Of a stretch of DNA of 64,000 nt, positions 55,802 through 64,000 are shown piece after piece. Position numbers and translations under genes: made by a program. The stretch's first letter is position 1. Each line of letters starts with the position of its first letter. The DNA is taken from contig NZ_AQVE01000024.1 of NCBI RefSeq assembly GCF_000371925.1, forward strand, positions 1 through 64,000, in the 5' to 3' direction. A model generated the notes under the pieces. The model was not told where the DNA came from. It saw only the letters and a list, made by a program, of their open reading frames with translations, and did not search any database. The DNA is from Thiolinea disciformis DSM 14473 (lineage in GTDB: Bacteria > Pseudomonadota > Gammaproteobacteria > Thiotrichales > Thiotrichaceae).

Positions 55802-57256
55802 ATGACACGACTATCTATTTTGTTAATTGGCTTGGCAAGCTTGTTACCAAGCTTAAGCCATGCAGCTAATGAAGATGCCAAGCTACAAGCACAAGAGTGG
55901 CGCCGTATCGCCGCAGAAGCTACGCAAGCAGGCGATACCCAGCAGGCATCCCAAGCGCTAGCCGCCGCAAAACAGTGGGAGCAACTTGCGCAAGACGCCA
56001 AGGGCGGCGCTGCCAATCCAGCGGCTGGCAATACAGACGGCAATGGAGCCAACAAAAGTGCTACACCAAGTCCTCCTGTGGATGACAAAGCTGCACGCCT
56101 ACGCGATGGCCTGCAACAAGCTATTTCCGATGGTGATTATAATCGTGCTAAAGGTTTTATTAATCAAGGCGCACAACCCACACCGGAAATGGTTCAACTC
56201 GCGGTTGATGGGGGTTATACAGGAATTGCGTATCTGTTATCAAAAAGTGGTGCAGCCTTAGATGGTGGTGTGTTAGGGCGTGCTTTATTAAAGGCCGCGA
56301 ATGCACAAGATCAAGAACGCATAAAAAATCTGCTTAAGTTGGGTGCAAATGTCAATTACAGCGAGAATGGTGTGACGGCCATGTCGATTGCAGCACGCCA
56401 AAACAATATGGGAATGATTAGTTTATTACTTTCCCAAGGCGCACAGCGTGATCCTACTGAACTAGGCCGTATGTTGTTTCAAGCGGTTGAACAAGGTGAA
56501 CGAGACAGAGCACAGAACCTGATCAAAATGGGTGCTAATGCAAATTATGCGCAAGACGGTATGACTTGCTTGTCACGCGCACTCGACCGTAATGACTTTG
56601 GTATGGTCAGTGCCTTAATCGCTGGCGGCGCTGCAGCCGACCCTGCTGTCTTAGGTAAAGCCTTATTCCAAGCGGTAGAGCAAGATGAACGGGAAAAAGT
56701 TAGTAGCTTGATTAAATTAAAAGCTGATGTAAATTTCTCTGCAAATGGCGTCACACCGTTAACAGTCGCTATTAATAACTCCAATCTAGCACTGGCCAAT
56801 TTATTAGTGCAAGCGGGTGCCACAGATCCTTCCGGGCGCTTTGGTAAAAAAACATTTGATGCAGCCTTAGAAGGTGATACCGCTTGGCTTTCGATTTTGG
56901 CAAAAGTGCCCAGTTATGCGAATTATCGCAATGCAGAAGGGGAAACGCCTTTACACGCTGCTGCCTCTACCGGTCAAACAGAAGCCGTCGCTATTTTGTT
57001 ACGTGCCGGTGTTGATCCCAATATTTTAACTGTCAAGAACTGGACGCCACTGCACCATGCCGCGCGTTTTGGTCATCAATTGCCAGTGATGCATTTATTG
57101 AAAGCCGGTTCAGATATTTATGCCGTGAATTCCGACGGATATGATGCTTATAAACTCGCGACCCTGGCACCGCGTGATACCAAAAATGATATTGATTCCT
57201 CTGGCGTACTCAATTACCTAAAGCTTTGGATGAGCCACCACCCTCGTCCGCAGTAA
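55802..57256 (+). CDS. Exported ankyrin-repeat protein
   Basis: ATG at 55802 gives a clean signal peptide (MTRLSILLIGLASLLPSLSH). A GTG at 55739 has a better ribosome site and would add 21 residues. The 484-residue protein has an Ala/Gln-rich helical stretch (about 20-75), then degenerate ankyrin units (ALLKAANAQDQERIKNLLKL, GRMLFQAVEQGERDRAQNLI, GKALFQAVEQDEREKVSSLI are close relatives) and canonical ones near the end (EGETPLHAAASTGQTEAVAI, NWTPLHHAARFGHQLPVMHL). Periplasmic protein-protein scaffolding is likely. Its 3' end overlaps convergent lepB by 47 bases. Confidence 0.85.
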   Translation: MTRLSILLIGLASLLPSLSHAANEDAKLQAQEWRRIAAEATQAGDTQQASQALAAAKQWEQLAQDAKGGAANPAAGNTDGNGANKSATPSPPVDDKAARLRDGLQQAISDGDYNRAKGFINQGAQPTPEMVQLAVDGGYTGIAYLLSKSGAALDGGVLGRALLKAANAQDQERIKNLLKLGANVNYSENGVTAMSIAARQNNMGMISLLLSQGAQRDPTELGRMLFQAVEQGERDRAQNLIKMGANANYAQDGMTCLSRALDRNDFGMVSALIAGGAAADPAVLGKALFQAVEQDEREKVSSLIKLKADVNFSANGVTPLTVAINNSNLALANLLVQAGATDPSGRFGKKTFDAALEGDTAWLSILAKVPSYANYRNAEGETPLHAAASTGQTEAVAILLRAGVDPNILTVKNWTPLHHAARFGHQLPVMHLLKAGSDIYAVNSDGYDAYKLATLAPRDTKNDIDSSGVLNYLKLWMSHHPRPQ

Positions 57257-58232
57257 GCAAGGGTTTAAAGCGATCTAACCAATCTGTCCAAGTGCCATGC
57301 ACTGCACTTGGATGGAGTGCGGTGCCACTCCGGTTTTCCACCAAGACTTTTTTCTCTTTATTATAAGAAACTAAAATCTGCCGCGCACGCCCAAAAATAT
57401 CCTCCATCGGTACTGACCCAAAGACGCGCGAATCACTACTATTCGTGCGATTATCTCCCATTACAAAGACTTGACCCGGAGGAACTTTGACATCAATTTT
57501 AGTATTCTTTTCCTTGTTACGATCCTTCCAAACGACCACCCAAGTATTATCCGCATCGCTTTCTTGCACTACATCCATATCAGCTTGTGCGGTAATGGAC
57601 TGCGTTAATAGCTTATCATTCACGCGCAATTCACTACCTGTTAACTGAACGTGATCGCCGGGTAGACCAATGACCCGTTTTACATAGCGAATGGTACGAT
57701 CATTGGGGTAGACAAAAATCGCAATGTCGCCGCGCTTCACCGCAAACTCACAGTTTGGACAGTTATAACGCATATCTGCCAAAATATAATCACCCGCAAT
57801 CAGATTGGGTTCCATACTGGCAGAAGGAATCAAATACATATCCACCCACCGTGAACGCACCGTCTGGCTGAGCCAAGGCACAAATAAACTCAGCATCAGT
57901 AAAGCCACCAACAAATAAACCCCAAAACCTTGCCAACTATGCAATGGCTGAGCGGGCTGGCGATAGGCTGAGCGGAAGGCTTGAATCATATTCGCCAACC
58001 ATACCAATGAACTCAGGCCAGTGAACAAGGCTATCGCCCAAATCCCCCAAGCTGCAGGCAGGTGCACCAAACTAAAACCCAAAGCAGGCACACTTAAACT
58101 GGTAAAAATGAGGAAGAACCACGCTGCTTTGTTGAGTTCGCCGTTATAAATCTGCCCCAATCCGGGCAAAATAGCGGACAATAAAAAAGCCATTAATGGC
58201 TGGCGGCGATATAAAGAAACAGTTTGTGGCAT
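57210..58232 (-). CDS. lepB: Signal peptidase I with multi-helix N-terminal extension
   Basis: The 340-residue protein has an extra N-terminal membrane region of about 120 residues (AFLLSAILPGLGQIYNGELN resembles DUF5683/TM2-type segments) ahead of the S26 peptidase: catalytic Ser139 in LIPSASMEPNLIAGDYILAD, Lys185 in RYVKRVIGLPGD, and MGDNRTNSSDSRVFGSVP. A CPNC pair lies between (Cys158, Cys161), unusual for LepB. It cleaves signal peptides at the outer face of the inner membrane. Whether it is the main or an accessory peptidase cannot be told. Confidence 0.9.
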   Translation of the reverse strand: MPQTVSLYRRQPLMAFLLSAILPGLGQIYNGELNKAAWFFLIFTSLSVPALGFSLVHLPAAWGIWAIALFTGLSSLVWLANMIQAFRSAYRQPAQPLHSWQGFGVYLLVALLMLSLFVPWLSQTVRSRWVDMYLIPSASMEPNLIAGDYILADMRYNCPNCEFAVKRGDIAIFVYPNDRTIRYVKRVIGLPGDHVQLTGSELRVNDKLLTQSITAQADMDVVQESDADNTWVVVWKDRNKEKNTKIDVKVPPGQVFVMGDNRTNSSDSRVFGSVPMEDIFGRARQILVSYNKEKKVLVENRSGTALHPSAVHGTWTDWLDRFKPLLTADEGGGSSKALGN

Positions 58233-58262
58233 GAATTTCCTTGAGTTCTAGCAAAGGTTTAG

Positions 58263-59849
58263 TTATAGCAGCCATTCCACGGGCAATAAAGCAATGGCAC
58301 GAATAAAAATTTTCTGAATCAAGGACATATCTGGCTCATGCCTTAGTACTTGTTCACTACCGTCAGCATTTTGACGCTGCCATATTAGTCGGTCTTGCTC
58401 ATCTAATTGCACTTTATAAGCACGATCTTCTACATAGCCCTGTAAATTTTGCACGGTTTGCGCGGCATAAGTAGGATTTTCAAATACAATCCCCATCTCG
58501 GTATTATGAATCATTGAACGCGGATCAAGATTGAATGAACCGACAAAAACCTTTTCACGATCCACGATAAAAGCTTTGGCATGTAAACTGGCACGCTTAG
58601 AACCTAGCAGTGACCACGCATGTTGTTTATTGGGCTGATGCTTCTTAAAAAAACGCCGTTTTTGCCGCTCGTTTTTCGAAATAACTTCGTAAATATTCAC
58701 GCCAAGCTTTAATAGGCGCTTACGGTAATTGATATAACCCGCATGTACTACTGGCACATCATTAGCGGCATAGGAGTTCGTTACAATAGTGATCTTCACG
58801 CCCCGCTCGCGTAAGGTCGCTAAGGTCGCTAAGCCATGTTTTGCTGGTACAAAATAAGGTGAAGCGATAACCAATTCGTGTTGCGCCGAACGCAGAAGTG
58901 CTAATAATTCGGGCACCATATTGCCGCCCGTTTCAGAGAATTTTGAAACCACTTTATAGGGATCATCGAATAAAAGCCTCAAAGGGCCTTCATGTAGATC
59001 CAAAGGAGCCGCCCAACGCCAGCGATCAATACGTTCTTGATGTTTAAGCAGATTGTCACGATAACGCTTCAAGCTCTGATCCAATTGCGCGCGCCATGGT
59101 AGATATTCCGTATCACTAGCAGGTTCTGCCAAACGCTTAAGCTCGACCGCTAAGCCGCTATACCAATACTCTTCAAATGCTTTAACAATGGCCGCTACAC
59201 TAGTGCCACCAATTAATACATCTAAATCGGCAAAAGCGACTTCTGGATTAAAGTTAAAATACTCATTCCCAATATTACGCCCGCCTACAATGCTAGTAAT
59301 AGCATCAACGCTAAACGATTTATTGTGCATGCGGCGCGTGATACGCGGAAACCGCGCGATGTACTCTGGTAGGCGCGCAAAACGTAATAAAAAAGGATTA
59401 AAAATTCTAATTTCTAATTGAGGTGTTTCCTCCATCAAACGCCGCAAACGCGCTTCCCGACGCCACGTATCCATATCATCGAGCAACAAGCGAACTTGCA
59501 CGCCGCGCTTGGCGGCCTCCACCAAAGCGGCAAGCATCGCCTGCCCTGTACTATCATCATGAAATAAATAATATTGCACCTCCAAACAACTGACGGCTTG
59601 GTCGGCCAAATGAATACGCGTTAATAAGGCTATTTCTGCATCATCTAAGGGATACACTAAACTAGAATCGTCTAAATCATCTACCATCAACGCTTGTAGC
59701 GCTTCATGCAAACACCCTTCTTTCAAAGATTGTTCCGGCATTCTTTCCTGCTCAGTCCATTGAACTCGAAACTGATGCTCACCTAAGAGACGAATAATCA
59801 ACAAAAAAACGCCCACTGACACACAACAGGCTAATCCGGCTTCTAGCAT
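58263..59849 (-). CDS. Phospholipase D-family phosphatidyltransferase (cardiolipin synthase-like)
   Basis: The 528-residue protein has one N-terminal membrane helix (LACCVSVGVFLLIIRLLG) and two HKD motifs, RRMHNKSFSVDAITSIVGGR and SLHAKAFIVDREKVFVGSFN, characteristic of the PLD-type phosphatidylserine/cardiolipin synthases. YYLFHDDSTGQAMLAALVEA belongs to the first half. It resembles ClsC-like proteins more than ClsA (single membrane helix). The start overlaps the ampD stop by one base (TAATG), so both are co-translated. Confidence 0.85.
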   Translation of the reverse strand: MLEAGLACCVSVGVFLLIIRLLGEHQFRVQWTEQERMPEQSLKEGCLHEALQALMVDDLDDSSLVYPLDDAEIALLTRIHLADQAVSCLEVQYYLFHDDSTGQAMLAALVEAAKRGVQVRLLLDDMDTWRREARLRRLMEETPQLEIRIFNPFLLRFARLPEYIARFPRITRRMHNKSFSVDAITSIVGGRNIGNEYFNFNPEVAFADLDVLIGGTSVAAIVKAFEEYWYSGLAVELKRLAEPASDTEYLPWRAQLDQSLKRYRDNLLKHQERIDRWRWAAPLDLHEGPLRLLFDDPYKVVSKFSETGGNMVPELLALLRSAQHELVIASPYFVPAKHGLATLATLRERGVKITIVTNSYAANDVPVVHAGYINYRKRLLKLGVNIYEVISKNERQKRRFFKKHQPNKQHAWSLLGSKRASLHAKAFIVDREKVFVGSFNLDPRSMIHNTEMGIVFENPTYAAQTVQNLQGYVEDRAYKVQLDEQDRLIWQRQNADGSEQVLRHEPDMSLIQKIFIRAIALLPVEWLL

Positions 59850-60424
59850 TAACTTAGCTCAAGCTGAGCATCAGCCGGTAAATTGACTTGCAGGGCTTTA
59901 CTCAAACGCGCCCAATCAAAAAAAGGCCCTGGATCGGTTTTGCGCCCTGGTGCAATATGCTCATGCCCGGTAATGCGCTCTAAACTCAAACTGGCATAGG
60001 CCGCAACCAAGGCTGGCAAAATCACTAGTAACGCGCGATATTGCGCTTCAGTAAAGGCGGTAAAATCTGAGCCTTCTAGCTCAATACCGATCGAAAAATC
60101 ATTACAACGCTCACGCCCACGAAAACGCGATAAACCGGCATGAAAGGCACGCTGTTCAAACGGCACGTATTGCACTACTTCCCCATCACGCCGAATCAGG
60201 AGATGACTCGCGACACGCAAATGACAAATACTGGCAAAAAACGGGTGCGCTTCTGGCTCCAACTGATTAGTAAACAAACGATCAATAGCATCGCCACCAA
60301 ACTGATACGGCGGCAAACTAATATTATGCAACACAATCAGCTCAGGCACACAACCGACAGGACGTGCATCACAATTAGGCGAAGCACAGACACGCGCTTG
60401 ACTTAGCCATCCGTTTTCAATCAT
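59849..60424 (-). CDS. ampD: 1,6-anhydro-N-acetylmuramyl-L-alanine amidase AmpD
   Basis: Start at 60424 (MIENGWLSQARV) follows AGGAAG; a longer frame is not favoured. The 191-residue protein has zinc ligands His33 (LIVLHNISLPP), His in TGHEHIAPGRKTDPGP and Asp in the same motif, and FSIGIELEGSDFTAFTEAQY, as in E. coli AmpD. It cuts the peptide from recycled anhydro-muropeptides in the cytoplasm, acting after AmpG import. No signal peptide. It is translationally coupled to the PLD-family gene. Confidence 0.95.
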   Translation of the reverse strand: MIENGWLSQARVCASPNCDARPVGCVPELIVLHNISLPPYQFGGDAIDRLFTNQLEPEAHPFFASICHLRVASHLLIRRDGEVVQYVPFEQRAFHAGLSRFRGRERCNDFSIGIELEGSDFTAFTEAQYRALLVILPALVAAYASLSLERITGHEHIAPGRKTDPGPFFDWARLSKALQVNLPADAQLELS

Positions 60425-60604
60425 AAACTTCCTATGGGCAGTTTTAGGCACCGCGATTCTACGACTGCCCATGGCATTTAAGCAAAACCCATGAGCTAAG
60501 ATAAGTTAACTAGCCCTTGTGCTGTATTTTACTGAGCAAACTGTATCTATCTATCCCACTATCAGCGGCATAAGCTGACCGTATTTTTGTAAAAATCGCG
60601 CCTT

Positions 60605-61522
60605 ATGAGTTCTATAAACACACAACGTGAACAACGCCTTGGTTTTATTTATGGCGTTTTGTCGTATTTAATTTGGGGATTTTTCCCACTCTATTTTTAT
60701 CTATTAAAACCGATTACGCCATGGCAAGTATTGATGCACCGTGTGATTTGGAGCTTTTTATTAGTCAGTGCTATCGCTTTGCTCCTAAAACGTTGGCAAC
60801 CCATTAAAGAAGCACTGTTTAATCCCAATATTCTCAAACCCTTAGCTATTTCATCGGTGCTCATTTCTGCCAACTGGCTCATCTTTATTTGGGCGGTTGG
60901 GCAACAACGTGTACTCGAAAGTAGCCTTGGTTATTTCCTGACTCCGTTGATAAGTGTGACGCTAGCGCGGATTTTCCTACAGGAAAAAATGGATACCTAT
61001 CGCCTGCTGGCCGTGTTATTAGCCTGCATTGGCGTAGCGTGGCAAGTGATTCACATGGGACAACTCCCTTGGATTTCCTTAGCCTTGGCGGGAAGTTTTG
61101 GCTTTTATGGTTTAGTGCGCAAAAAAGCTCCGGTAGACGCGCTCACGGGCTTAATCATTGAAACCGGCTTTCTCCTACCCTTTGCTTTAATCTATTGGCT
61201 ATGGCTAATAGCACAAGGCGAAAATCAGTTTTCCTTCAACACACCTTTTACCACCTTCTTACTGATCGCTAGTGGTGCGGTCACGGCTATTCCCTTGTTA
61301 ACCTTCGCCGCCGGCGCCAAACGTTTAAGCCTTACCGCAATTGGCTTCATTATGTACATCAATCCAACCATGCAGTTCTTAAGCGCCACCTTGGTGTTCA
61401 AAGAACCTTTTAATAGCACACAATTAGTCAGTTTCGGCTTTATTTGGGCAGCTTTGACGGTGTTTAGTTTGGGGGCAGTGCGCCACTATAAAAAACCTAT
61501 TGTTAAATTAGCAAAGGCTTAA
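60605..61522 (+). CDS. rarD: EamA-family transporter RarD
   Basis: The 305-residue protein has ten hydrophobic helices and RarD motifs: GFIYGVLSYLIWGFFPLYFY, MHRVIWSFLLVSAI, WLIFIWAVGQQRVLESSLGY, FLTPLISVTLARIFLQE and FIMYINPTMQFLSATLVFKE. RarD proteins are drug/metabolite-type exporters with unclear substrates. A GNAT gene follows 3 bases later, so the two are probably co-transcribed. Confidence 0.9.
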   Translation: MSSINTQREQRLGFIYGVLSYLIWGFFPLYFYLLKPITPWQVLMHRVIWSFLLVSAIALLLKRWQPIKEALFNPNILKPLAISSVLISANWLIFIWAVGQQRVLESSLGYFLTPLISVTLARIFLQEKMDTYRLLAVLLACIGVAWQVIHMGQLPWISLALAGSFGFYGLVRKKAPVDALTGLIIETGFLLPFALIYWLWLIAQGENQFSFNTPFTTFLLIASGAVTAIPLLTFAAGAKRLSLTAIGFIMYINPTMQFLSATLVFKEPFNSTQLVSFGFIWAALTVFSLGAVRHYKKPIVKLAKA

Positions 61523-61525
61523 AAC

Positions 61526-61990
61526 ATGTTACAGATACTAAAAGCTAATAGCGAGGATGCTGAGGCGATCCTTGCTTTACAACGCCTAGCCTATCAATCA
61601 GAAGCTAGGCTGTATAATGACTGGACGCTACCTGCCTTAACACAAACATTAGCAAGCTTGCAAAAGGAGTTTAACGAGTCCGTGGTCTTAAAAATCTTAC
61701 AGCATGACTATTTAATCGGCTCAGTGCGAGCAAAGCTAATCGACTCTATTTGCCATATTGGGAGGCTCATAGTCGCACCGCATTACCAACGCCAAGGAAT
61801 CGGCTCAAGCCTTTTAAAAGCTATTGAAGGTGAATGTGCACACTGCGAAAAATATGTATTGTTTACTGGTAGTTTAAGTATTGCCAATATTCGGCTTTAT
61901 CAGCACCATGGCTATACCATAACGCATCAGCAAGTTTTATCGCCAACAGTTGAGCTAACTTTTTTGGAAAAGCCTAATCAGCGAACTTAG
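61526..61990 (+). CDS. GNAT-family N-acetyltransferase
   Basis: The 154-residue protein has the acetyl-CoA-binding motif GRLIVAPHYQRQGIGSSLLK (V-x-P-x-x-Q-R-x-G-I-G) and NIRLYQHHGYTI near the C terminus. It is the minimal GNAT domain; the substrate is unknown. It follows rarD by 3 bases, so it might acetylate a compound handled by that exporter, which is speculative. The stop is 4 bases from that of the convergent DUF3144 gene. Confidence 0.85.
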   Translation: MLQILKANSEDAEAILALQRLAYQSEARLYNDWTLPALTQTLASLQKEFNESVVLKILQHDYLIGSVRAKLIDSICHIGRLIVAPHYQRQGIGSSLLKAIEGECAHCEKYVLFTGSLSIANIRLYQHHGYTITHQQVLSPTVELTFLEKPNQRT

Positions 61991-61994
61991 CCTA

Positions 61995-62294
61995 CTACGC
62001 TTCTTCGCTCGGCATCATATAATGCTGAAAATTTTCGATATAATCATCGAAATTCTCTTCCAACATTTGGCGGTATTCACCCATAAAATATTTCATCTGT
62101 TCGGCTTTAGCTTTTTTCAATTCCTGTGCTGAGTTATAGCCTGTAGCGCTTAACCAAGCATTAAAGCGTGCTGCGGCGTACATCATAGATAAGCTAACTT
62201 TCTCGCCATCCGTATTTTCATGGATTTGTTGGTTGGATAATTCAATATGTGCATCAGCACGCGTATAAAAACTCTCATCAATTTCTTCAGACAT
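61995..62294 (-). CDS. DUF3144 family protein
   Basis: The 99-residue soluble acidic protein has FYTRADAHIELSNQQIHE, SLSMMYAAARFNAWLSAT, and YFMGEYRQMLEENFDDYIEN, matching the DUF3144 family of unknown function. Helical throughout. It is separated by about 105 bases from the ABC permease genes and has an intrinsic terminator of those genes just upstream. Confidence 0.85.
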   Translation of the reverse strand: MSEEIDESFYTRADAHIELSNQQIHENTDGEKVSLSMMYAAARFNAWLSATGYNSAQELKKAKAEQMKYFMGEYRQMLEENFDDYIENFQHYMMPSEEA

Positions 62295-62340
62295 TTTTTT
62301 CGCCAGTGGTTTTTAGGATGTAGACACGTATTTGAGATAC

Positions 62341-62367
62341 AAAAACCGAGGTCAGTAAGCACCTCGG
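62341..62367 (-). terminator. Rho-independent terminator of the ABC permease operon
   Basis: On the minus strand CCGAGGT (62367-62361) pairs with ACCTCGG (62352-62346) around an 8-base loop, followed by TTTTT (62345-62341). It lies about 33 bases downstream of the permease stop. Confidence 0.88.
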
Positions 62368-62399
62368 ATAATAATTTTTAATAGACTTATGCGCGCCAA

Positions 62400-63374
62400 T
62401 TAACGCTCTTTCACATAGGGAATACCATCCGCTTTAGGAGGACGTGATTTACCTAAGAAGCCAGCCAATAAAATCACCGTCAAAATATAAGGTAAAGACT
62501 CAATTAATTGCACAGGCACTGTACCAATATGCGGCAAGCTTACCCCTTGTAAACGTACCGCTACGGCATCTAAGAATCCAAACAATAAGCAAGCAAACAA
62601 TACCGGCCAAGGTCGCCAATTCGCAAAAATCAAAGCCGCCAAAGCCATAAAGCCTTGCCCTGCGGTCATATCACGAATGAATTGAGCATTTTGAGCCGTA
62701 GATAAATAAGCACCGGCAAAGCCACATAATACCCCTGCAATAATGACCGCTTGATAACGTAATGTCGCCACTGAAATACCAGCCGTATCGACTGCCTTTG
62801 GATTTTCACCCACCGCACGTAAACGCAAACCAAAACGGGTTCTATAAAAAACCCACCACGTTAATGGCACTAGAGCGAAGGCCAGATAAACCAGAATATT
62901 ATGGCCGGACAACATATCGCTATATAAAGGGCCAATATAAGGCACGGTCTGCATAGACTCAGCAAAGGGTAACTGAATCGCAGTAAAACGCTCATTATTG
63001 GTCAATGAAGGGGTAGAACCACCTTGATGAAACCAAGCTAAACCCAATACCATGGTCAAGCCAGAAGCCAAAATATTGATAGCTACCCCGCTCACCACTT
63101 GATTACCGCGATGGGTGATCGAAGCAAAACCGTGCAAGAGTGAAAATAAAACAGAGACAATAATGGCAGCGATTAAACCTAACCATACAACACCGGTTAA
63201 ATGGGCTATAGCAGCAGCGGCAAATGCACCAACCAACATTTTACCTTCCAAACCAATATCTACTACCCCAGCACGCTCAGAATATAAACCGGCTAGACCC
63301 GCGAATAATAAGGGAGTGGAAACCCGTAAGGTGGCATCCAAAGTTGAAATTAATAAGGTAAACCATTCACTCAT
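62400..63374 (-). CDS. ABC transporter permease, nucleoside-type (second permease)
   Basis: The 324-residue protein has about nine helices and motifs LRVSTPLLFAGLAGLYSERA, VVDIGLEGKMLVGAFAAAAI, HRGNQVVSGVAINILASGLT and GFAGAYLSTAQNAQFIRDMT, typical of the COG1079 permeases (YufQ/NupQ, BmpD-like operons) that import nucleosides. It overlaps the upstream permease gene by four bases. The ATPase and the BMP lipoprotein should lie to the right of the window. Confidence 0.9.
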   Translation of the reverse strand: MSEWFTLLISTLDATLRVSTPLLFAGLAGLYSERAGVVDIGLEGKMLVGAFAAAAIAHLTGVVWLGLIAAIIVSVLFSLLHGFASITHRGNQVVSGVAINILASGLTMVLGLAWFHQGGSTPSLTNNERFTAIQLPFAESMQTVPYIGPLYSDMLSGHNILVYLAFALVPLTWWVFYRTRFGLRLRAVGENPKAVDTAGISVATLRYQAVIIAGVLCGFAGAYLSTAQNAQFIRDMTAGQGFMALAALIFANWRPWPVLFACLLFGFLDAVAVRLQGVSLPHIGTVPVQLIESLPYILTVILLAGFLGKSRPPKADGIPYVKER

Positions 63375-64000
63375 GCGCTCACCTCATCTTTGACAAAACG
63401 TGATAAAAAGCGTTGAATTTGCGGGCGATACATACTTTCTAGCGCACCGGAAAATAGAATGATTAAGCCTTGAATCACGACGACCAAATCCCGCGTGACA
63501 TTCGGCATATCAAACGATAATTCAGCGCCCCCTTGGTATAAAGCGCCAAATAACAAGGCCGCTAATACAATACCCACCGGATGATTGCGCCCCATTAAGG
63601 CCACCGCAATGCCCCCAAATCCATAACCGGCATTAAAGCCTAGCAATAAACGATGTTGCACACCGAGTAATTCATTCACCGCCACTAAACCCGCCAAGCC
63701 GCCCGAAATCAGCATCGCCATCATAACAATATGCTTAGGATTAATACCGGCATAAATGGCCGCATCGGGATTAGCGCCCACGGTGCGTAGCTCATACCCC
63801 CAACGCGTTTTCCACAAAAACACCCAGACCGCAAAGCAGCAAAATAAGGCGAATAGGAAAGAAATATTGAGGGGCGAGCTAGCAAAAGGAATACCGAACC
63901 AGCCCAGCATTTCACTCCACGTGGGCAGGAAAGAGCTTTCTGCAAACGAACGGGTTTCGGGAGACATTTGCCCTTTCTCGCCTAATACATTCACTAATAG
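63371..64000 (-). CDS. ABC transporter permease, nucleoside-type (first permease, 5' end outside window)
   Basis: The reading frame is open to the right edge, so the start is missing. About 209 residues are visible, with GYELRTVGANPDAAIYAGIN, GINPKHIVMMAMLISGGLAG, GFGGIAVALMGRNHPVGIVL and VVIQGLIILFSGALESMYRP, typical of COG4603-type permeases (YufP/NupP). It pairs with the overlapping downstream permease. Internal methionines near 63990 are not the real start, because related proteins are longer at the N terminus. Confidence 0.88.
   Translation of the reverse strand, partial: LLVNVLGEKGQMSPETRSFAESSFLPTWSEMLGWFGIPFASSPLNISFLFALFCCFAVWVFLWKTRWGYELRTVGANPDAAIYAGINPKHIVMMAMLISGGLAGLVAVNELLGVQHRLLLGFNAGYGFGGIAVALMGRNHPVGIVLAALLFGALYQGGAELSFDMPNVTRDLVVVIQGLIILFSGALESMYRPQIQRFLSRFVKDEVSA

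Noticed and set aside
58810-58835. Tandem 9-base repeat inside the phospholipase D-family gene
   Set aside because: Only two copies, in frame, encoding LATLATL; ordinary coding redundancy.

Overview
The window looks like a chromosome segment of a sulfur-oxidising gammaproteobacterium, most like the Thiothrix/Thiolinea group (Thiotrichaceae). This is inferred from gene content, not from a marker gene. The content includes a flavocytochrome c sulfide dehydrogenase flavoprotein with a cytochrome, two DsrE-family proteins, several c- and b-type cytochromes, glycolate oxidase glcDEF (typical of carbon fixers that salvage phosphoglycolate), and gammaproteobacterial markers (IscR, SlyX, RsmJ, CmoA/CmoB, SuhB, LptF/LptG, AmpD/AmpG). 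No rRNA or tRNA gene, CRISPR array or prophage was seen. The only mobile DNA is the end of an IS1-family element at the left edge.

Layout. 1-4.1 kb: IS1-family insA fragment, a tiny secreted protein, a LuxR-type response regulator broken by a frameshift in a G tract, a membrane hybrid histidine kinase, and a DsrE-like/CxxC-protein pair. Two nearly identical 18-bp palindromes flank this block. 4.4-5.8 kb: exported flavin amine oxidase. 5.9-11.8 kb: sulfate uptake and cysteine synthesis (sbp-cysT-cysW-cysA-cysB-like-cysK). 11.9-15.6 kb (minus strand): periplasmic DsrE protein and the acetate genes pta-ackA. 16-19.7 kb: glcDEF. 20-28.2 kb: suhB, type II secretion gspD-gspE-gspF running into selD-mnmH (selenophosphate and 2-selenouridine in tRNA). 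28.2-33.5 kb: phosphoglucomutase, YqiB/DUF1249, a lone iscR, a phosphatase, DUF423, rsmJ and slyX. 33.6-35 kb: a small redox cluster (PepSY protein, cytochrome b, cytochrome c) bordered by repeated GACATnTGTC boxes. 35.1-38.7 kb: an LtaS-like phosphoglycerol transferase joined to a single-POTRA outer-membrane barrel.

39.3-44 kb: a membrane-anchored LuxR regulator divergent from DUF6502-DUF5666 genes, followed by a lipoprotein cytochrome c and an FccB-type sulfide dehydrogenase. 44-49.2 kb (minus): 2OG-Fe dioxygenase, cmoB, DUF2569, a free-standing protoglobin, cmoA, an SDR and a YchJ protein. 49.4-53.3 kb: a His-rich membrane protein, an OmpR-type two-component system and AmpG. 53.3-64 kb: lptG/lptF, an ankyrin protein convergent and overlapping with an unusual signal peptidase I, a phospholipase D-type synthase coupled to ampD, rarD, a GNAT, DUF3144, and two permeases of a nucleoside-type ABC importer. 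The second permease gene runs off the right edge.

The genes are densely packed. Many neighbours overlap by ATGA or TAATG, and several convergent pairs share or abut stop codons. The most promising poorly described systems are the palindrome-flanked two-component/DsrE block (0.3-4.1 kb), the DUF6502-DUF5666-cytochrome-FccB block with its divergent membrane LuxR regulator (39.4-44 kb), the PepSY-cytochrome cluster with repeated boxes, and the LtaS-like/Omp85-like pair.
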